24,078 nucleotides of DNA from an uncultured Desulfovibrio sp. (GCA_900547595.1 URHE01000025.1:1-24078); one strand, 5' to 3'. Counted from the first letter of the stretch, positions 15,548 through 23,731 are shown. Program-made: numbers and translations. Notes: generated from the sequence alone by a model not told the origin.

Positions 15548-16855
15548 ATGGAACTCCACCTTGACGGCTCCGGCGGCGTCTCCGGCGACAGGCTCCTCGC
15601 GGCCCTGCTGCACCTGCGCGCCGGCACGGCGCGCTCCGGCCCCCTGCGCTCCCCCCACTGCGCCCCTCTGGAGGCGGCCCTCGCCGCCGAGGGCTTTCCC
15701 TGCGCTCTGGAGCTTCACCCGGATGCCGGGGGCGGCTCTCTCGCTCTCCGCCTCCTCCCCGGCGCTGAAGAGGGGCCTCTCCATTCCGCCGACGAACTGG
15801 CCCGCGCCCTGCGCGCGGTCCTTGCCCGGTGCGCCGGCGGGGAGCCGCGGGAATACGGGGAATACCGGATGGAGCAGGGGCTGGCCGTCCTGGACGCCCT
15901 TGCCGGAGCCGGGGCACCCTGCTCCGGCGAGGCGCAACGCGAACTCCGCATGCCGCAGGCGCGGGCCACGCGCCTTGTGGCCTGCACCGCCGGTATCTGC
16001 CGTGAACTCGCCCTGCTTGGGATCGACCGCATCACCCTGTCGCCGCTGCGCTGGCGCCCCGGGGACGACACCACGGACAACGCCGCGGAGACCGCGCGGA
16101 CGGCCCTGCTGTTGCGCGGCTGCGCCGTGCGCCCCGAGCCGGAAACGGCGAAAAACGCTCCGCGCGCCGTCACAACGCCCCTGGGCGCGGCCCTTGTCCG
16201 CGTTCTGGCCGATGCCGTGAGCAACGGCCCGGAGGGCATCCTCGCGGGCTACGGCTGCGGCCACGGCATGTGCGGGGAGGCACCCCTGCGCCTCTGCCTC
16301 GTCCGGTCGGGGGCGCAGGTTTCCCACGCGCGCGGGGGACGGGAGACGGTGGTCCAGCTCGAGACCCATCTTGACCACCTGAGCGGCGAGGAACTGGGGC
16401 TGGCCCTGACCGCGCTCTCCGCCATGGACGGCATTCTGGACGCGCTCTGGCTTCCCGGCATCGGCAAAAAGAACCGGCCCGCCGGGCTGCTGCGCGTCCT
16501 CTGCCATCCGGACGACGAGGACAAGGCGGCCACAGCCGTTTTTCGCCACACGCATACGCTTGGCCTGCGCCGCCAGACGCTGGAACGCCTCGTCCTGCCG
16601 CGCGGGGCAACGACGGTCCTCCTCGCGGATGAACCGGTGGCCGCCAAGGAATATCGCGTGGAGGGACGCACCTATGTCCGCCCCGAGGCCGATGCGCTGC
16701 GCGACCTCGCGGCGCGGCGCGGCGTGGGGGCGCCCGCCCTGCGTTTCGGCACGGAAGGTGACGGGAGGTCCGGCGGTGCGCGCCGACGGCTACGGCGCCC
16801 CGTCAGGTCCTGCGCCGGAACATCCACACGGCCACGCTTACGGCGGCCACGCTGA
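15548..16855 (+). CDS. larC: Divergent LarC/DUF111-family protein
   Basis: A 435-residue protein related to LarC, the nickel-insertion protein for the nickel-pincer nucleotide cofactor of lactate racemase and relatives. The N-terminus MELHLDGSGGVSGDRLLAAL matches the DCFSGxSGDM start. LGIDRITLSPLRW and AVTTPLGAALVRVLAD match middle blocks. The C-terminal third (ETHLDHLSGEELGLAL, then IGKKNRPAGLLRVL and FRHTHTLGLRRQTLERL) matches the second LarC half. The conserved HFHEVGA and PVPAPAT motifs are not seen, ETNIDDM is altered to ETHLDHL, and the usual His-rich loop is absent. The last 30 residues are Arg-rich and overlap the convergent ABC gene. No larB or larE is in the window. The family is fairly sure; the activity is uncertain. 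Confidence 0.8.
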   Translation: MELHLDGSGGVSGDRLLAALLHLRAGTARSGPLRSPHCAPLEAALAAEGFPCALELHPDAGGGSLALRLLPGAEEGPLHSADELARALRAVLARCAGGEPREYGEYRMEQGLAVLDALAGAGAPCSGEAQRELRMPQARATRLVACTAGICRELALLGIDRITLSPLRWRPGDDTTDNAAETARTALLLRGCAVRPEPETAKNAPRAVTTPLGAALVRVLADAVSNGPEGILAGYGCGHGMCGEAPLRLCLVRSGAQVSHARGGRETVVQLETHLDHLSGEELGLALTALSAMDGILDALWLPGIGKKNRPAGLLRVLCHPDDEDKAATAVFRHTHTLGLRRQTLERLVLPRGATTVLLADEPVAAKEYRVEGRTYVRPEADALRDLAARRGVGAPALRFGTEGDGRSGGARRRLRRPVRSCAGTSTRPRLRRPR

Positions 16856-17960
16856 TCAGAGCGATCTTGCCCAGATTGCCCAGAGCCGAAACCAGAGTGA
16901 TGTCCTTGAGAAAAACGCCCTGGCACAGGGTGGTGAAATGGCGCAGGGGGTTGAGCTGGCTCGCGTGCTGGAGGAACAGCGGCATGTTCATCACCGGCGT
17001 GACCGCGCCGGAAATGAGGATGCAGGGCACGCCCACGGTAAAGGCCCCCAGAAAGGCTTGCTGCTGGGTGGAGGACAGGGAGGAGACCATGAGCCCCACG
17101 CCTCCCGCCGCCAGCGAAAAAACCAGCATGGCCGCATAGAGCAGCGCCACCGAGCCGTTGAAGGGAACGCCGAAGCCGAACACCGTGATCACAAGAAAAA
17201 TGGTGCCGTGCGCAAGCCCCACCAGGCAGCCGGGCACCAGCTTGGCGAGGGCGATCTCCGTGGGCGTCGCCGGCGAGACGAGCAACTGGTCAAAGGTGCC
17301 CACCTCCCGCTCGCGCGCCACGGAAAGTCCGGTGACGACCAGCCCGAGCATGAGGCTCAGCATGCCGATGAGATTGGGCAGAAAGAACCACTGAAATTCC
17401 AGGTTCGGATTGAACCAGCAGCGCGTGCGCACATCCAGCCGGGGAACGCCGGCCGCGGCGCCCTCGCGGGGAGCCTGCGCCGCCTGACCCGCCGGGGTGG
17501 CGCGGGCCACGTCCTCCAGTATCTGATTGAGATAGGAAACCGCGATCTGGGCCGCGTTGGAACGGCGGCCATCCAGAATGACCTGCACTTCCGCAGCCCG
17601 CGCCCGCTCCACATTGCGGGAAAACTCCTCGTCAAAGACCAGCACAAACAGCGCCTTCTGCCCGTCCAGCACGGGCCGGACCGCCGCCGCGCTTTCCAGA
17701 TGGACAACGCTGCGGAAGGTGGGCGCCCCCTCCAGCCGGTGCAGTATCTCGCGGCTCCAGAGGCCGCTGTCGCTGGAAAGCACAGCCACATCCACATTGC
17801 GTACTTCCATGGTGGCGGCCCAGCCGAATACCACTATCTGGAGCAGCGGCGGCACGATGATGAGAAAGCGCGAGGTGCGGTTGCTCAGCAGCACCAGCAG
17901 TTCCTTGCGCACGATGGTGAGCATGCGCCGAAGATCGAGCGGGGGCGGAAGAACGCTCAT
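16803..17960 (-). CDS. ABC-2 type transporter permease (distal of two)
   Basis: A 385-residue ABC-2 exporter permease of the YbhR/YbhS-type. One N-terminal membrane helix (RFLIIVPPLLQIVVFGWAA) precedes a large periplasmic domain. About five more helices follow, including LPNLIGMLSLMLGLVVTGLS with the coupling motif EREVGTFDQLLVSPATP. The end is LISVAAVSVAVWMFRRR. It would pair with the preceding permease as the membrane part of a drug, polysaccharide or lipid exporter. Its ATG at 17960 overlaps the TGA of the upstream permease by 4 bases (ATGA), so translation is coupled. No ATPase gene is adjacent. Its 3' end overlaps the end of the larC-like gene by 53 bp. Confidence 0.9.
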   Translation of the reverse strand: MSVLPPPLDLRRMLTIVRKELLVLLSNRTSRFLIIVPPLLQIVVFGWAATMEVRNVDVAVLSSDSGLWSREILHRLEGAPTFRSVVHLESAAAVRPVLDGQKALFVLVFDEEFSRNVERARAAEVQVILDGRRSNAAQIAVSYLNQILEDVARATPAGQAAQAPREGAAAGVPRLDVRTRCWFNPNLEFQWFFLPNLIGMLSLMLGLVVTGLSVAREREVGTFDQLLVSPATPTEIALAKLVPGCLVGLAHGTIFLVITVFGFGVPFNGSVALLYAAMLVFSLAAGGVGLMVSSLSSTQQQAFLGAFTVGVPCILISGAVTPVMNMPLFLQHASQLNPLRHFTTLCQGVFLKDITLVSALGNLGKIALISVAAVSVAVWMFRRRT

Positions 17961-19117
17961 GCGCGCGTGTCCAGACGTTTGGTGAGGTTCCTGTAGACCA
18001 GGCCGAGCAGCGCGGCGGCCAGCAGCCCCATGAAAAGCAGGCTCGGCGCAAAAATGCTCCAGACATCGCCGGTGAGGAAGATGGTGCGCAGACAGGTATT
18101 GAAATAGCTTGCCGGCAACAGTTTTGTCAGCGCCTGGAGCGCCGCGGGCATGCTGTTGATGTCGAACACAAAGCCGGAAAGCATGAGCGCGGGCAGAAAG
18201 CCGGAAAACAGCCCCGCTTCCGCCGCCACAAGCTGCCCCCGCAGGCAGACGGAAATGAGCAGCCCCTGCCCCAGCGCGCTGAGCATGAAAACCGTGGAAA
18301 GCAACAGCAGCACCCAGAGCGAGCCGCGAAACGGCACCTCGAAAAGCGTCACCGCCGCCAGGGCGCACAGGGCCATGCTGAACATGCCCATGCAGAAATA
18401 GGGGATCAGCTTGCCGAGCAACAGCTGCATCCGGCTCACGGGGGTGGCGATCATGGCCTCCATGGTGCCCCGCTCCCACTCGCGCGCGAACACAAGCGAG
18501 GTGAGCAGCGTCCCGATGAGGGTCATGATGACCGTGATGGCGCCGGGCACGAGAAAGCGCTCGCTCCTGGCGGTGGGGTTGTACCAGTAGCGCGTCGCAA
18601 GCTCCACGGGCGGCTTGTCCGCGCGGCCTCCGGGCAGGGCCGTGGCCTGCCAGACGGCAATGAGGCCCTGGCTGTAATTGCGGATATATTGCGCGGTATT
18701 GGGCTCCGTGCCGTCCACGAGTATCTGGAGCTCTCCCGTGCCGCCGGCGGCCAGCTCCTGATCAAAATCTCCCCGGATGACCAGCACGCCCTGCACCTCG
18801 GAATCGCGCATCCCGCGTTCCGCCGCCTCCATGCCGCCCACATGGACGGTCTCGAACCAGGGCGAATGGGCAAAGTCCGCCGCAAGGGAAAGCGCATGGC
18901 TGCCGCCGCTCCGGTCAAGGACGGCCAGACGCAGGATGCCCGCATCCAGGGTGATGCCGTAGCCGAACAGCAGAAGAAAACTCAGCGGCAGGACGCCCGC
19001 CACCAGATAGGAGGACGGATCGCGCACGATCTCCTGGAACTCCTTGACAATGAGCGCCAGAAGCTGCCGCAGCCAGAGACGGCGCCGGGCCGCCGTGGAT
19101 GTTCCGTCCGCGTCCAT
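17957..19117 (-). CDS. ABC-2 type transporter permease (proximal of two)
   Basis: A 386-residue ABC-2 permease with the same architecture as its neighbour: an N-terminal helix (SYLVAGVLPLSFLLLFGYGI), a periplasmic domain of about 140 residues, and a helix bundle with the motif EWERGTMEAMIATPVSRMQL. The two appear to be ancient duplicates that form a heterodimer. The ATG at 19117 was chosen because upstream sequence is non-conserved and includes a palindromic repeat; the ribosome site is a G-run. In typical operons of this kind an HlyD-like adaptor and an ATPase precede the permeases; here a sugar transferase does, so the ATPase must be elsewhere. Confidence 0.9.
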   Translation of the reverse strand: MDADGTSTAARRRLWLRQLLALIVKEFQEIVRDPSSYLVAGVLPLSFLLLFGYGITLDAGILRLAVLDRSGGSHALSLAADFAHSPWFETVHVGGMEAAERGMRDSEVQGVLVIRGDFDQELAAGGTGELQILVDGTEPNTAQYIRNYSQGLIAVWQATALPGGRADKPPVELATRYWYNPTARSERFLVPGAITVIMTLIGTLLTSLVFAREWERGTMEAMIATPVSRMQLLLGKLIPYFCMGMFSMALCALAAVTLFEVPFRGSLWVLLLLSTVFMLSALGQGLLISVCLRGQLVAAEAGLFSGFLPALMLSGFVFDINSMPAALQALTKLLPASYFNTCLRTIFLTGDVWSIFAPSLLFMGLLAAALLGLVYRNLTKRLDTRA

Positions 19118-19171
19118 CGCGCCCCCCGCTCTCAAGCATTTTGCCGTTATCACGGCGCGGGCGTCTGCTCC

Positions 19172-19217
19172 CGCATCCGCCGGAGCGTTTCCGCAAATTC
19201 CTTGCAAAAACGCGCTA
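19172..19217 (-). repeat. Stop-codon palindromic element, copy 1
   Basis: On the minus strand TAG is followed by CGCGTTTTTGCAAGGAATTT and then GCGGAAACGCTCCGGCGGATGCG. GCGTTT pairs with AAACGC and GCAA with TTGC. A closely similar element abuts the stop at 23229. The TAG is the stop of the sugar transferase gene. Confidence 0.85.
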
Positions 19218-20564
19218 CCGCGCCCCCTTGGGAAAGAGCACGACGCCCACGGTCTTGAAAAGGATGTGGATGTCGAGCAGGACGGACATGTTCTTGATAT
19301 AGTAGAGGTCATATTCCAGCTTGCGGCGCGCGTCCTCCTCCGAGGCGCCATAGGGATAGCAGACCTGCGCCCAGCCCGTAAGGCCCGGCTTCACCGTATG
19401 GCGCAGGCTGTAATAGGGGATGGTTTTCCGGAGCTCGCGCACAAAGGCCATGCGCTCCGGGCGCGGGCCGATGAAGCTCATGTCGCCCTTGAGCACGTTC
19501 CAGAGCTGGGGCAGCTCATCGATGCGCACCTTGCGGATGAATCTGCCAAAGCGCGTCACGCGGGCATCGTTGGCCTGCGCCCAGACCGCGCCGTTCTTTT
19601 CCGCATCCGAACGCATGGAGCGGAACTTGTAGACAGTGAATTCCTTTTCATGCAGGCCCACGCGGTCCTGCCGGTAGATGACCGGGCCCGGAGACTCCAG
19701 ACGCACGATGAGCGCCGTGAGCAGCATGATGGGCAGGGTCAGGAGCAGCAGGACCAGCGAAATGCCGACATCCAGCGCGCGCTTGAGCCGCCGCAGGGAA
19801 CCGCGCGTGTTGAGGGAGAAGCCCTCGGTCTGGAGGAGCCATTCGTCATTGATCTGGGAAAGCGGCAGCCGCTGCACCACATGCTCGTAAAAGGAGCGGA
19901 TGTCCACCACCATGCTGCCGCGCAGCTTGGCCTCTAGCAGTTCGTGGGCGATGTCGTCGTCCAGCGGCGCGTCCGGCAGCAGGACGATCATGGTGGCGCC
20001 CTTCTCTTTGGCGACGGACAGTGCCTGGAACGGCGGCCCGAGATATTCCCCCGCTTCCGGCCCCTGATCCGGCTCGCCCACATAGCCGATGATCCTGGCC
20101 TTGGGCAGTCCCTCGGCCAGCAACTGGCGGACCTTGCCCGCCCTGTCCACGCCCACCAGCAGGACCCGCAGGGGGTGCGTCACCTTGTCGGCATTCAGAT
20201 AATAGAGCCAGCGCCAGCCCAGGCAGAATACGAGCGAAAGCGTGAACAGCAGGAGCAGGGTCTCGCGGTCAAACCGCCAGTGGTCAAAGGCATAGGACGC
20301 CGTTGCCGAGGAAACGATGCCCAGACAGCAGGCCACGAGGACGCGTCCCGTGGTCTCCCGGAAATCCTCCTGCGCCACGCTGTAGGCGTCAAGGATGTAG
20401 AAAAACAGCATGTAAAAAAAGATCGTGAACAGTGACGCGCCCGTATAGTCGTGGAAAACGCTCAGGTCCGGCGCGATGGTGGTCACGCCGGACACCGTGA
20501 GCGCCAGAAGCAGGCAGAAAATGTCCAGGGTTTGCAGCAATGCCTTGCGGTATGCGCTGATCAC
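19215..20564 (-). CDS. Polyprenyl-phosphate sugar transferase (exopolysaccharide initiation, EpsB/WcaJ type)
   Basis: A 449-residue membrane protein. Four N-terminal hydrophobic segments (about 8-123) are followed by a cytosolic nucleotide-binding-like fold (about 132-250), one more membrane helix (267-287) and the catalytic bacterial sugar transferase domain. The latter includes YRQDRVGLHEKEFTVYKFRS (297-316), VRIDELPQLWNVLKGDMSFI (346-365) then GPRPE, and VKPGLTGWAQ (391-400). It transfers a sugar-1-phosphate to undecaprenyl phosphate to begin an exopolysaccharide or O-antigen unit. The start is GTG at 20564 with GAAGGGG upstream. It lies 24 bp after the GT4 gene in one operon. Confidence 0.92.
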   Translation of the reverse strand: MISAYRKALLQTLDIFCLLLALTVSGVTTIAPDLSVFHDYTGASLFTIFFYMLFFYILDAYSVAQEDFRETTGRVLVACCLGIVSSATASYAFDHWRFDRETLLLLFTLSLVFCLGWRWLYYLNADKVTHPLRVLLVGVDRAGKVRQLLAEGLPKARIIGYVGEPDQGPEAGEYLGPPFQALSVAKEKGATMIVLLPDAPLDDDIAHELLEAKLRGSMVVDIRSFYEHVVQRLPLSQINDEWLLQTEGFSLNTRGSLRRLKRALDVGISLVLLLLTLPIMLLTALIVRLESPGPVIYRQDRVGLHEKEFTVYKFRSMRSDAEKNGAVWAQANDARVTRFGRFIRKVRIDELPQLWNVLKGDMSFIGPRPERMAFVRELRKTIPYYSLRHTVKPGLTGWAQVCYPYGASEEDARRKLEYDLYYIKNMSVLLDIHILFKTVGVVLFPKGAR

Positions 20565-20588
20565 GGTCGTTCCCCTTCTTCCTGGTGT

Positions 20589-21734
20589 CTAGGCATGTTC
20601 CGCCGCGCCGGGCACGCCCATGTCCCGCAGGATGCGGGCGGCCACGGTCTCGGCATCGAATTCGTCAAGCGCCAGCTTCCTCCCGGCCGCGCCCATGCGC
20701 GCGATGTCGCCGGGATTTTTCACAAAATGCGCCATCGCCCCGGCCAGGGCCTCGGGGTCGCGCACCGGCGCCAGCAGGCCGTTGACGCCGTCCCGCACCA
20801 CCTCGCGGCAGCCCGGCACATCCGTCACCACGGCGGGGCGGCCCATGCTCATGGCCTCCATGACGGAGGTGGGCGTCCCTTCGCGCCACGAGGGCAGCAC
20901 AAGCACATGCGAGGCGGCAAGGAAGGGCCGCACGTCCCGCGTTTCCCCCAGATATTCCAGCAGGCCGTCGGCCTCCCACCGGCGTATCCGCGCCAGGTCC
21001 ACCCCGCCAAGCCCCGTCTCCGGCGGCCCAAGCAACTGAAGGCGGCAGGCGGCGCCCATGGCGCGCAGCAGGCGCCCGGCCTCGGCATATTCGGCAATGC
21101 CCTTGGCCTCCAGCAGGCGCCCCACCAGAAGGAAGATCACCGGCCCCCCAGGCGGCAGCGGCGGAAACGGCTCCGGCGCGAAACGCGCCGTGTCCACCCC
21201 GGTGCCACGCGCGGTGAGTACGCGGGCGCCCGGGCCCAGAATGCCCTGCTCCCGGAATACCCGGATATCGTCCTGATTCTGGAAAAAGACGCCGCTCGCA
21301 TGGCGCAGGGCGCGCCGGTAGAGAAAGACGCCGAGCCTGTTGACGCACCTCTTGAACAGGCTGTCCGCCTCAAAGGCGTACCCCAGACCGGTGATGGTGG
21401 CGTAGACGCGGGGCACCCCGGCCACGCGCGCCGCCAGGCAGCCATAGATGATCGGCTTGATGGTGGTGGCAAAAAGCAGATCGGGCCGCTGCGCGCGGAA
21501 CAGGCGCGCCAGCGCGAAAAAGCTCCCGGCGTCACGGAGCGGGTTCAGGCCCTTGCGGTCCAGCGGATAGGGGACAAACTCCGCCTCCAGCGCGCGCAGC
21601 GCGGCCTCGGCGGCGGCGTCGCCCGGGGGCGCGCAGCACACCACCTCATGGCCTGCCGCGCGCATATGGCGGATAAGGACGCTCCAGAAGTTCGCCATGG
21701 AGCGGGACTGATTGCTCAGGATGAGGATCTTCAT
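20589..21734 (-). CDS. GT4-family glycosyltransferase
   Basis: A 381-residue GT-B fold glycosyltransferase. The N-terminal half has KILILSNQSRSMANFWSVLI, then FATTIKPIIYGCLAARVAGV and YATITGLGYAFE, typical of PglA/WbpX-like enzymes that extend undecaprenyl-linked sugars. The C-terminal half has the EX7E motif at E285 and E293 (REGTPTSVMEAMSMGRPAV). It is cytosolic or membrane-associated and uses a nucleotide sugar. The exact sugar is not readable. The ATG at 21734 follows GAGG with 5-bp spacing. It is the first gene of the two-gene polysaccharide unit and is followed by the initiating sugar transferase. Confidence 0.9.
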   Translation of the reverse strand: MKILILSNQSRSMANFWSVLIRHMRAAGHEVVCCAPPGDAAAEAALRALEAEFVPYPLDRKGLNPLRDAGSFFALARLFRAQRPDLLFATTIKPIIYGCLAARVAGVPRVYATITGLGYAFEADSLFKRCVNRLGVFLYRRALRHASGVFFQNQDDIRVFREQGILGPGARVLTARGTGVDTARFAPEPFPPLPPGGPVIFLLVGRLLEAKGIAEYAEAGRLLRAMGAACRLQLLGPPETGLGGVDLARIRRWEADGLLEYLGETRDVRPFLAASHVLVLPSWREGTPTSVMEAMSMGRPAVVTDVPGCREVVRDGVNGLLAPVRDPEALAGAMAHFVKNPGDIARMGAAGRKLALDEFDAETVAARILRDMGVPGAAEHA

Positions 21735-21838
21735 GCATGCCTCGTCAGCAGCGCCGCGGCCCATGTCGGGGGCCGCCCTGCCCCTCTATAGCACCGGGCG
21801 CAGACGCTGAAAAGGGCATGCGGGGGCGCCCCGCGGGA

Positions 21839-21862
21839 AAGGAGCCGCCGCGGCACGGCGGC
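21839..21862 (-). terminator. Hairpin after the TauE/SafE gene
   Basis: On the minus strand GCCGCCG and CGGCGGC form a 7-bp stem with a short loop, followed by TCCTTT. It is a weak candidate terminator between the permease gene and the glycosyltransferase gene. Confidence 0.4.
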
Positions 21863-21873
21863 GCGGCAACGGA

Positions 21874-22611
21874 TCAGGCCAGGAGCCCCCTGACCAGCAG
21901 CAGGAGCGCGGAAAGCGCGATCATCCCCAGCATCAGGGCGCGAAAAAGCCGCATATTGATGCGGGACAGCAGGGGCATGGCGGCGAAAATGCCCAGAATG
22001 GCGGCTGCCGAACTCCAGAGGCTCGTTTTCAGAAGTTCCGGAGTATACAACCCCGCCTGCCATTGCAGGGGAAAGAAAAAAACGAAACTGCACATGGCGG
22101 CCATGCTCAGGCCGCCAAGCACGCTTTCCTTGTTCCACTGCCGGGCCAGCGCATAAAAGGCCAGAGGCGGCCCGCCAAGCCCCGTCGCCCCCGACATCAG
22201 GCCGCTCACGATGCCGAGGGGGACGGCCCAGCCCATATGCAGGGGGCGGGCCGCAAACTTCCGGTGCGTGGCAAACCACTGCCAGAACAGGAACACAAAA
22301 ACGCAAAACGCGGCCACAAGCAGGATCGTCCGGGAAGAGGCGCGGCTGAGAAAGGCGATCCCCAGCGGGATGCCCAGCCCGCTGGAAAGACCGAGCACAA
22401 GCACCTCGCGCCACAGGATGGCCCTGCGGTACAACACGGTCAGGGTCACACACATGGCCGGGAACAGCAGACATCCCAGAACCACGGCATCCCGCGCAGG
22501 CATTACCAGGGCCAGCAGGGGCATGGCAAAGAGATTGCCGCCGAAGGACGTCAGGCCGACGATCAGGCCGGCGAGAAACCAGATGAGGTTGACATAGGCA
22601 AAGACCAGCAT
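21874..22611 (-). CDS. TauE/SafE-family membrane permease
   Basis: A 245-residue integral membrane protein with about eight hydrophobic segments and the family's two inverted halves. The first half has GLIVGLTSFGGNLFAMPLLA and the second GIVSGLMSGATGLGGPPLAF, the repeated glycine-rich signature of the TauE/SafE (DUF81) family. Members export sulfite, sulfonates or other organic anions, a plausible link to sulfur metabolism in this type of bacterium, but the substrate is unknown. The ATG at 22611 has AGGAG eight bases upstream. panD ends 32 bp upstream, so the two may be co-transcribed. Confidence 0.9.
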   Translation of the reverse strand: MLVFAYVNLIWFLAGLIVGLTSFGGNLFAMPLLALVMPARDAVVLGCLLFPAMCVTLTVLYRRAILWREVLVLGLSSGLGIPLGIAFLSRASSRTILLVAAFCVFVFLFWQWFATHRKFAARPLHMGWAVPLGIVSGLMSGATGLGGPPLAFYALARQWNKESVLGGLSMAAMCSFVFFFPLQWQAGLYTPELLKTSLWSSAAAILGIFAAMPLLSRINMRLFRALMLGMIALSALLLLVRGLLA

Positions 22612-22643
22612 GCAAGCGGCTCCTGCGCGCCGGGAGCAACGCT

Positions 22644-23060
22644 TCAGCTTTCGCGGCGCACGGCGAACGTCATGCCCGCCGCCCCGGCGTCCCCCACTTC
22701 ATAGCGCAGGCGCTCCGTCACCGCGTTGTCCGCCCCGAAACAGAGCACCACAGGGCTTCTGGCGGCGAGTTCCCGGGCATCCGCCACATATTCCGCCGCG
22801 CAGATGATGAGTTCGTCGCCCTTCTGGCAGGCGCGCGCGGCGGCCCCGTTGAGCACGCAGCAGCGCGAGCCCGGCTCTCCGTAGATGACATAGGTGGAGA
22901 GCCGCTGGCCGGAGTTCTTGTTCCAGACCTCCACAAATTCCAGCGGGCAGATGCCCGCCAGGGCGCACTGTTCCGGGTCGAGCGTGATGGAGCCGTGATA
23001 GTTGAGGTCGCTGGCGGTCACACGGATGCCGTGGAATTTGGCGCGAAGGATCTTGAGCAT
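22644..23060 (-). CDS. panD: Aspartate 1-decarboxylase proenzyme
   Basis: A 138-residue pyruvoyl-dependent enzyme that makes beta-alanine for pantothenate and CoA. The self-cleavage site is Gly23-Ser24 in LNYHGSITLD; Lys8 (in LRAKFHG) and the RLSTYVIYGE segment with the catalytic Arg and Tyr are present. The GAAARACQKGDELIICAA block is also typical. It is about 12 residues longer than the E. coli enzyme at the C-terminus. The ATG at 23060 has AGGA upstream; an in-frame ATG at 23078 is less likely. A strong minus-strand terminator lies only 44 nt upstream of the start. panB and panC are not in the window. Confidence 0.94.
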   Translation of the reverse strand: MLKILRAKFHGIRVTASDLNYHGSITLDPEQCALAGICPLEFVEVWNKNSGQRLSTYVIYGEPGSRCCVLNGAAARACQKGDELIICAAEYVADARELAARSPVVLCFGADNAVTERLRYEVGDAGAAGMTFAVRRES

Positions 23061-23103
23061 TGCAGTTCCTGTCCGCATGGGGGCACGCGGGCGCGGCCCC
23101 AAG

Positions 23104-23126
23104 AAAAAACGCCGCGTGCGCGGCGG
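23104..23126 (-). terminator. Intrinsic terminator upstream of panD
   Basis: On the minus strand CGCCGCG and CGCGGCG pair perfectly across a two-base centre and run directly into TTTTTT (A-run 23104-23109 on plus). It should end the transcript of the 140-residue gene before panD. Confidence 0.8.
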
Positions 23127-23189
23127 TTCCTGATCGAGATGAAGGATACGCCCGCGGCTTTTTCCGGAGGGGCGGACGACCGCTCCCCC

Positions 23190-23231
23190 ATCCGCCGGAG
23201 CGTTCCGCAATTCCATTGCGAAAACGCTCTA
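23190..23231 (-). repeat. Stop-codon palindromic element, copy 2
   Basis: On the minus strand TAG is followed by AGCGTTTTCGCAATGGAATT and GCGGAACGCTCCGGCGGAT. GAGCGTT pairs with AACGCTC and GCAA with TTGC. It matches the copy at 19172-19217 at most positions, including the shared CTCCGGCGGATG end. The TAG is the stop of the 140-residue gene. Confidence 0.85.
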
Positions 23232-23651
23232 GTATGCCTTGATATAGTCGTCCAGACTCTCCGCCGAGCAGTTGCGGCTCACCCAGAAGGCGGACGCCCA
23301 GACCATGAGCGCCGTGGCCTGGGTGTCATCCAGGCTTTTGAGCTTGGATTCCAGGCTGGACTTGCTCGCGCCGTGGCGCATGTGGATGCCGTTCATCTCG
23401 CAGGCATCGGACACGCGCAGCAGCAGATAGGACAGGCGCGTATTGTCCGGCATGAGCTTCATGTCCTTGTGGGCGTCCACAATGGTCTTGAGTTCGGAAG
23501 CGCTGAAAATCTGCTTGATGCCCGTGATGGCCCGGAAAAAGGTATCCACCGCCCAGGGCAGGATAAATTCCGCGCCGGCGCTCTTGGTGCGGAAATAGTC
23601 CTTGAGCCAGCGTTCCTGATCGTCATTGATGCGTGCTGCGACCTGCGGCAT
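23229..23651 (-). CDS. Unknown 140-residue protein, possible ribbon-helix-helix N-terminus
   Basis: I do not recognise this protein. The N-terminus MPQVAARINDDQERWLKDYF followed by SAGAEFILPWAVDTFF has the strand-helix-helix rhythm of ribbon-helix-helix DNA-binding proteins; this is pattern-based only. The rest is helical with two Cys, a MDGIHMRHGASKSS-like segment (NGIHMRHGASKSS) and an aromatic stretch ALMVWASAFWVSRN. The ATG at 23651 has GGGGG upstream. Its stop lies in a palindromic repeat and a terminator follows. Three GCATGG boxes lie 50-80 bp upstream. It is not obviously operonic with the HerA-like gene, 178 bp away. Confidence 0.75.
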   Translation of the reverse strand: MPQVAARINDDQERWLKDYFRTKSAGAEFILPWAVDTFFRAITGIKQIFSASELKTIVDAHKDMKLMPDNTRLSYLLLRVSDACEMNGIHMRHGASKSSLESKLKSLDDTQATALMVWASAFWVSRNCSAESLDDYIKAY

Positions 23652-23700
23652 GGATGCCCCCGTTGCATTTCAGCCCGCCCGGCCCGGCTGTCGCCCCGTG

Positions 23701-23731
23701 CCATGCGCTGTACCATGCGGTATTGCCATGC
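23701..23731 (-). promoter_or_regulatory. Three phased GCATGG boxes
   Basis: Minus-strand GCATGG occurs at 23731-23726, 23718-23713 and 23706-23701, spaced 13 and 12 bp, close to one helical turn plus two. The site is 50-80 bp upstream of the 140-residue gene. A binding-site role is inferred. The remaining 23652-23829 shows no gene. Confidence 0.4.

Noticed and set aside
14754..16220. 488-residue plus-strand frame over the CBS gene
   Set aside because: Antisense to the CBS-ACT protein, then out of frame with the LarC-like protein, which fits a known family.
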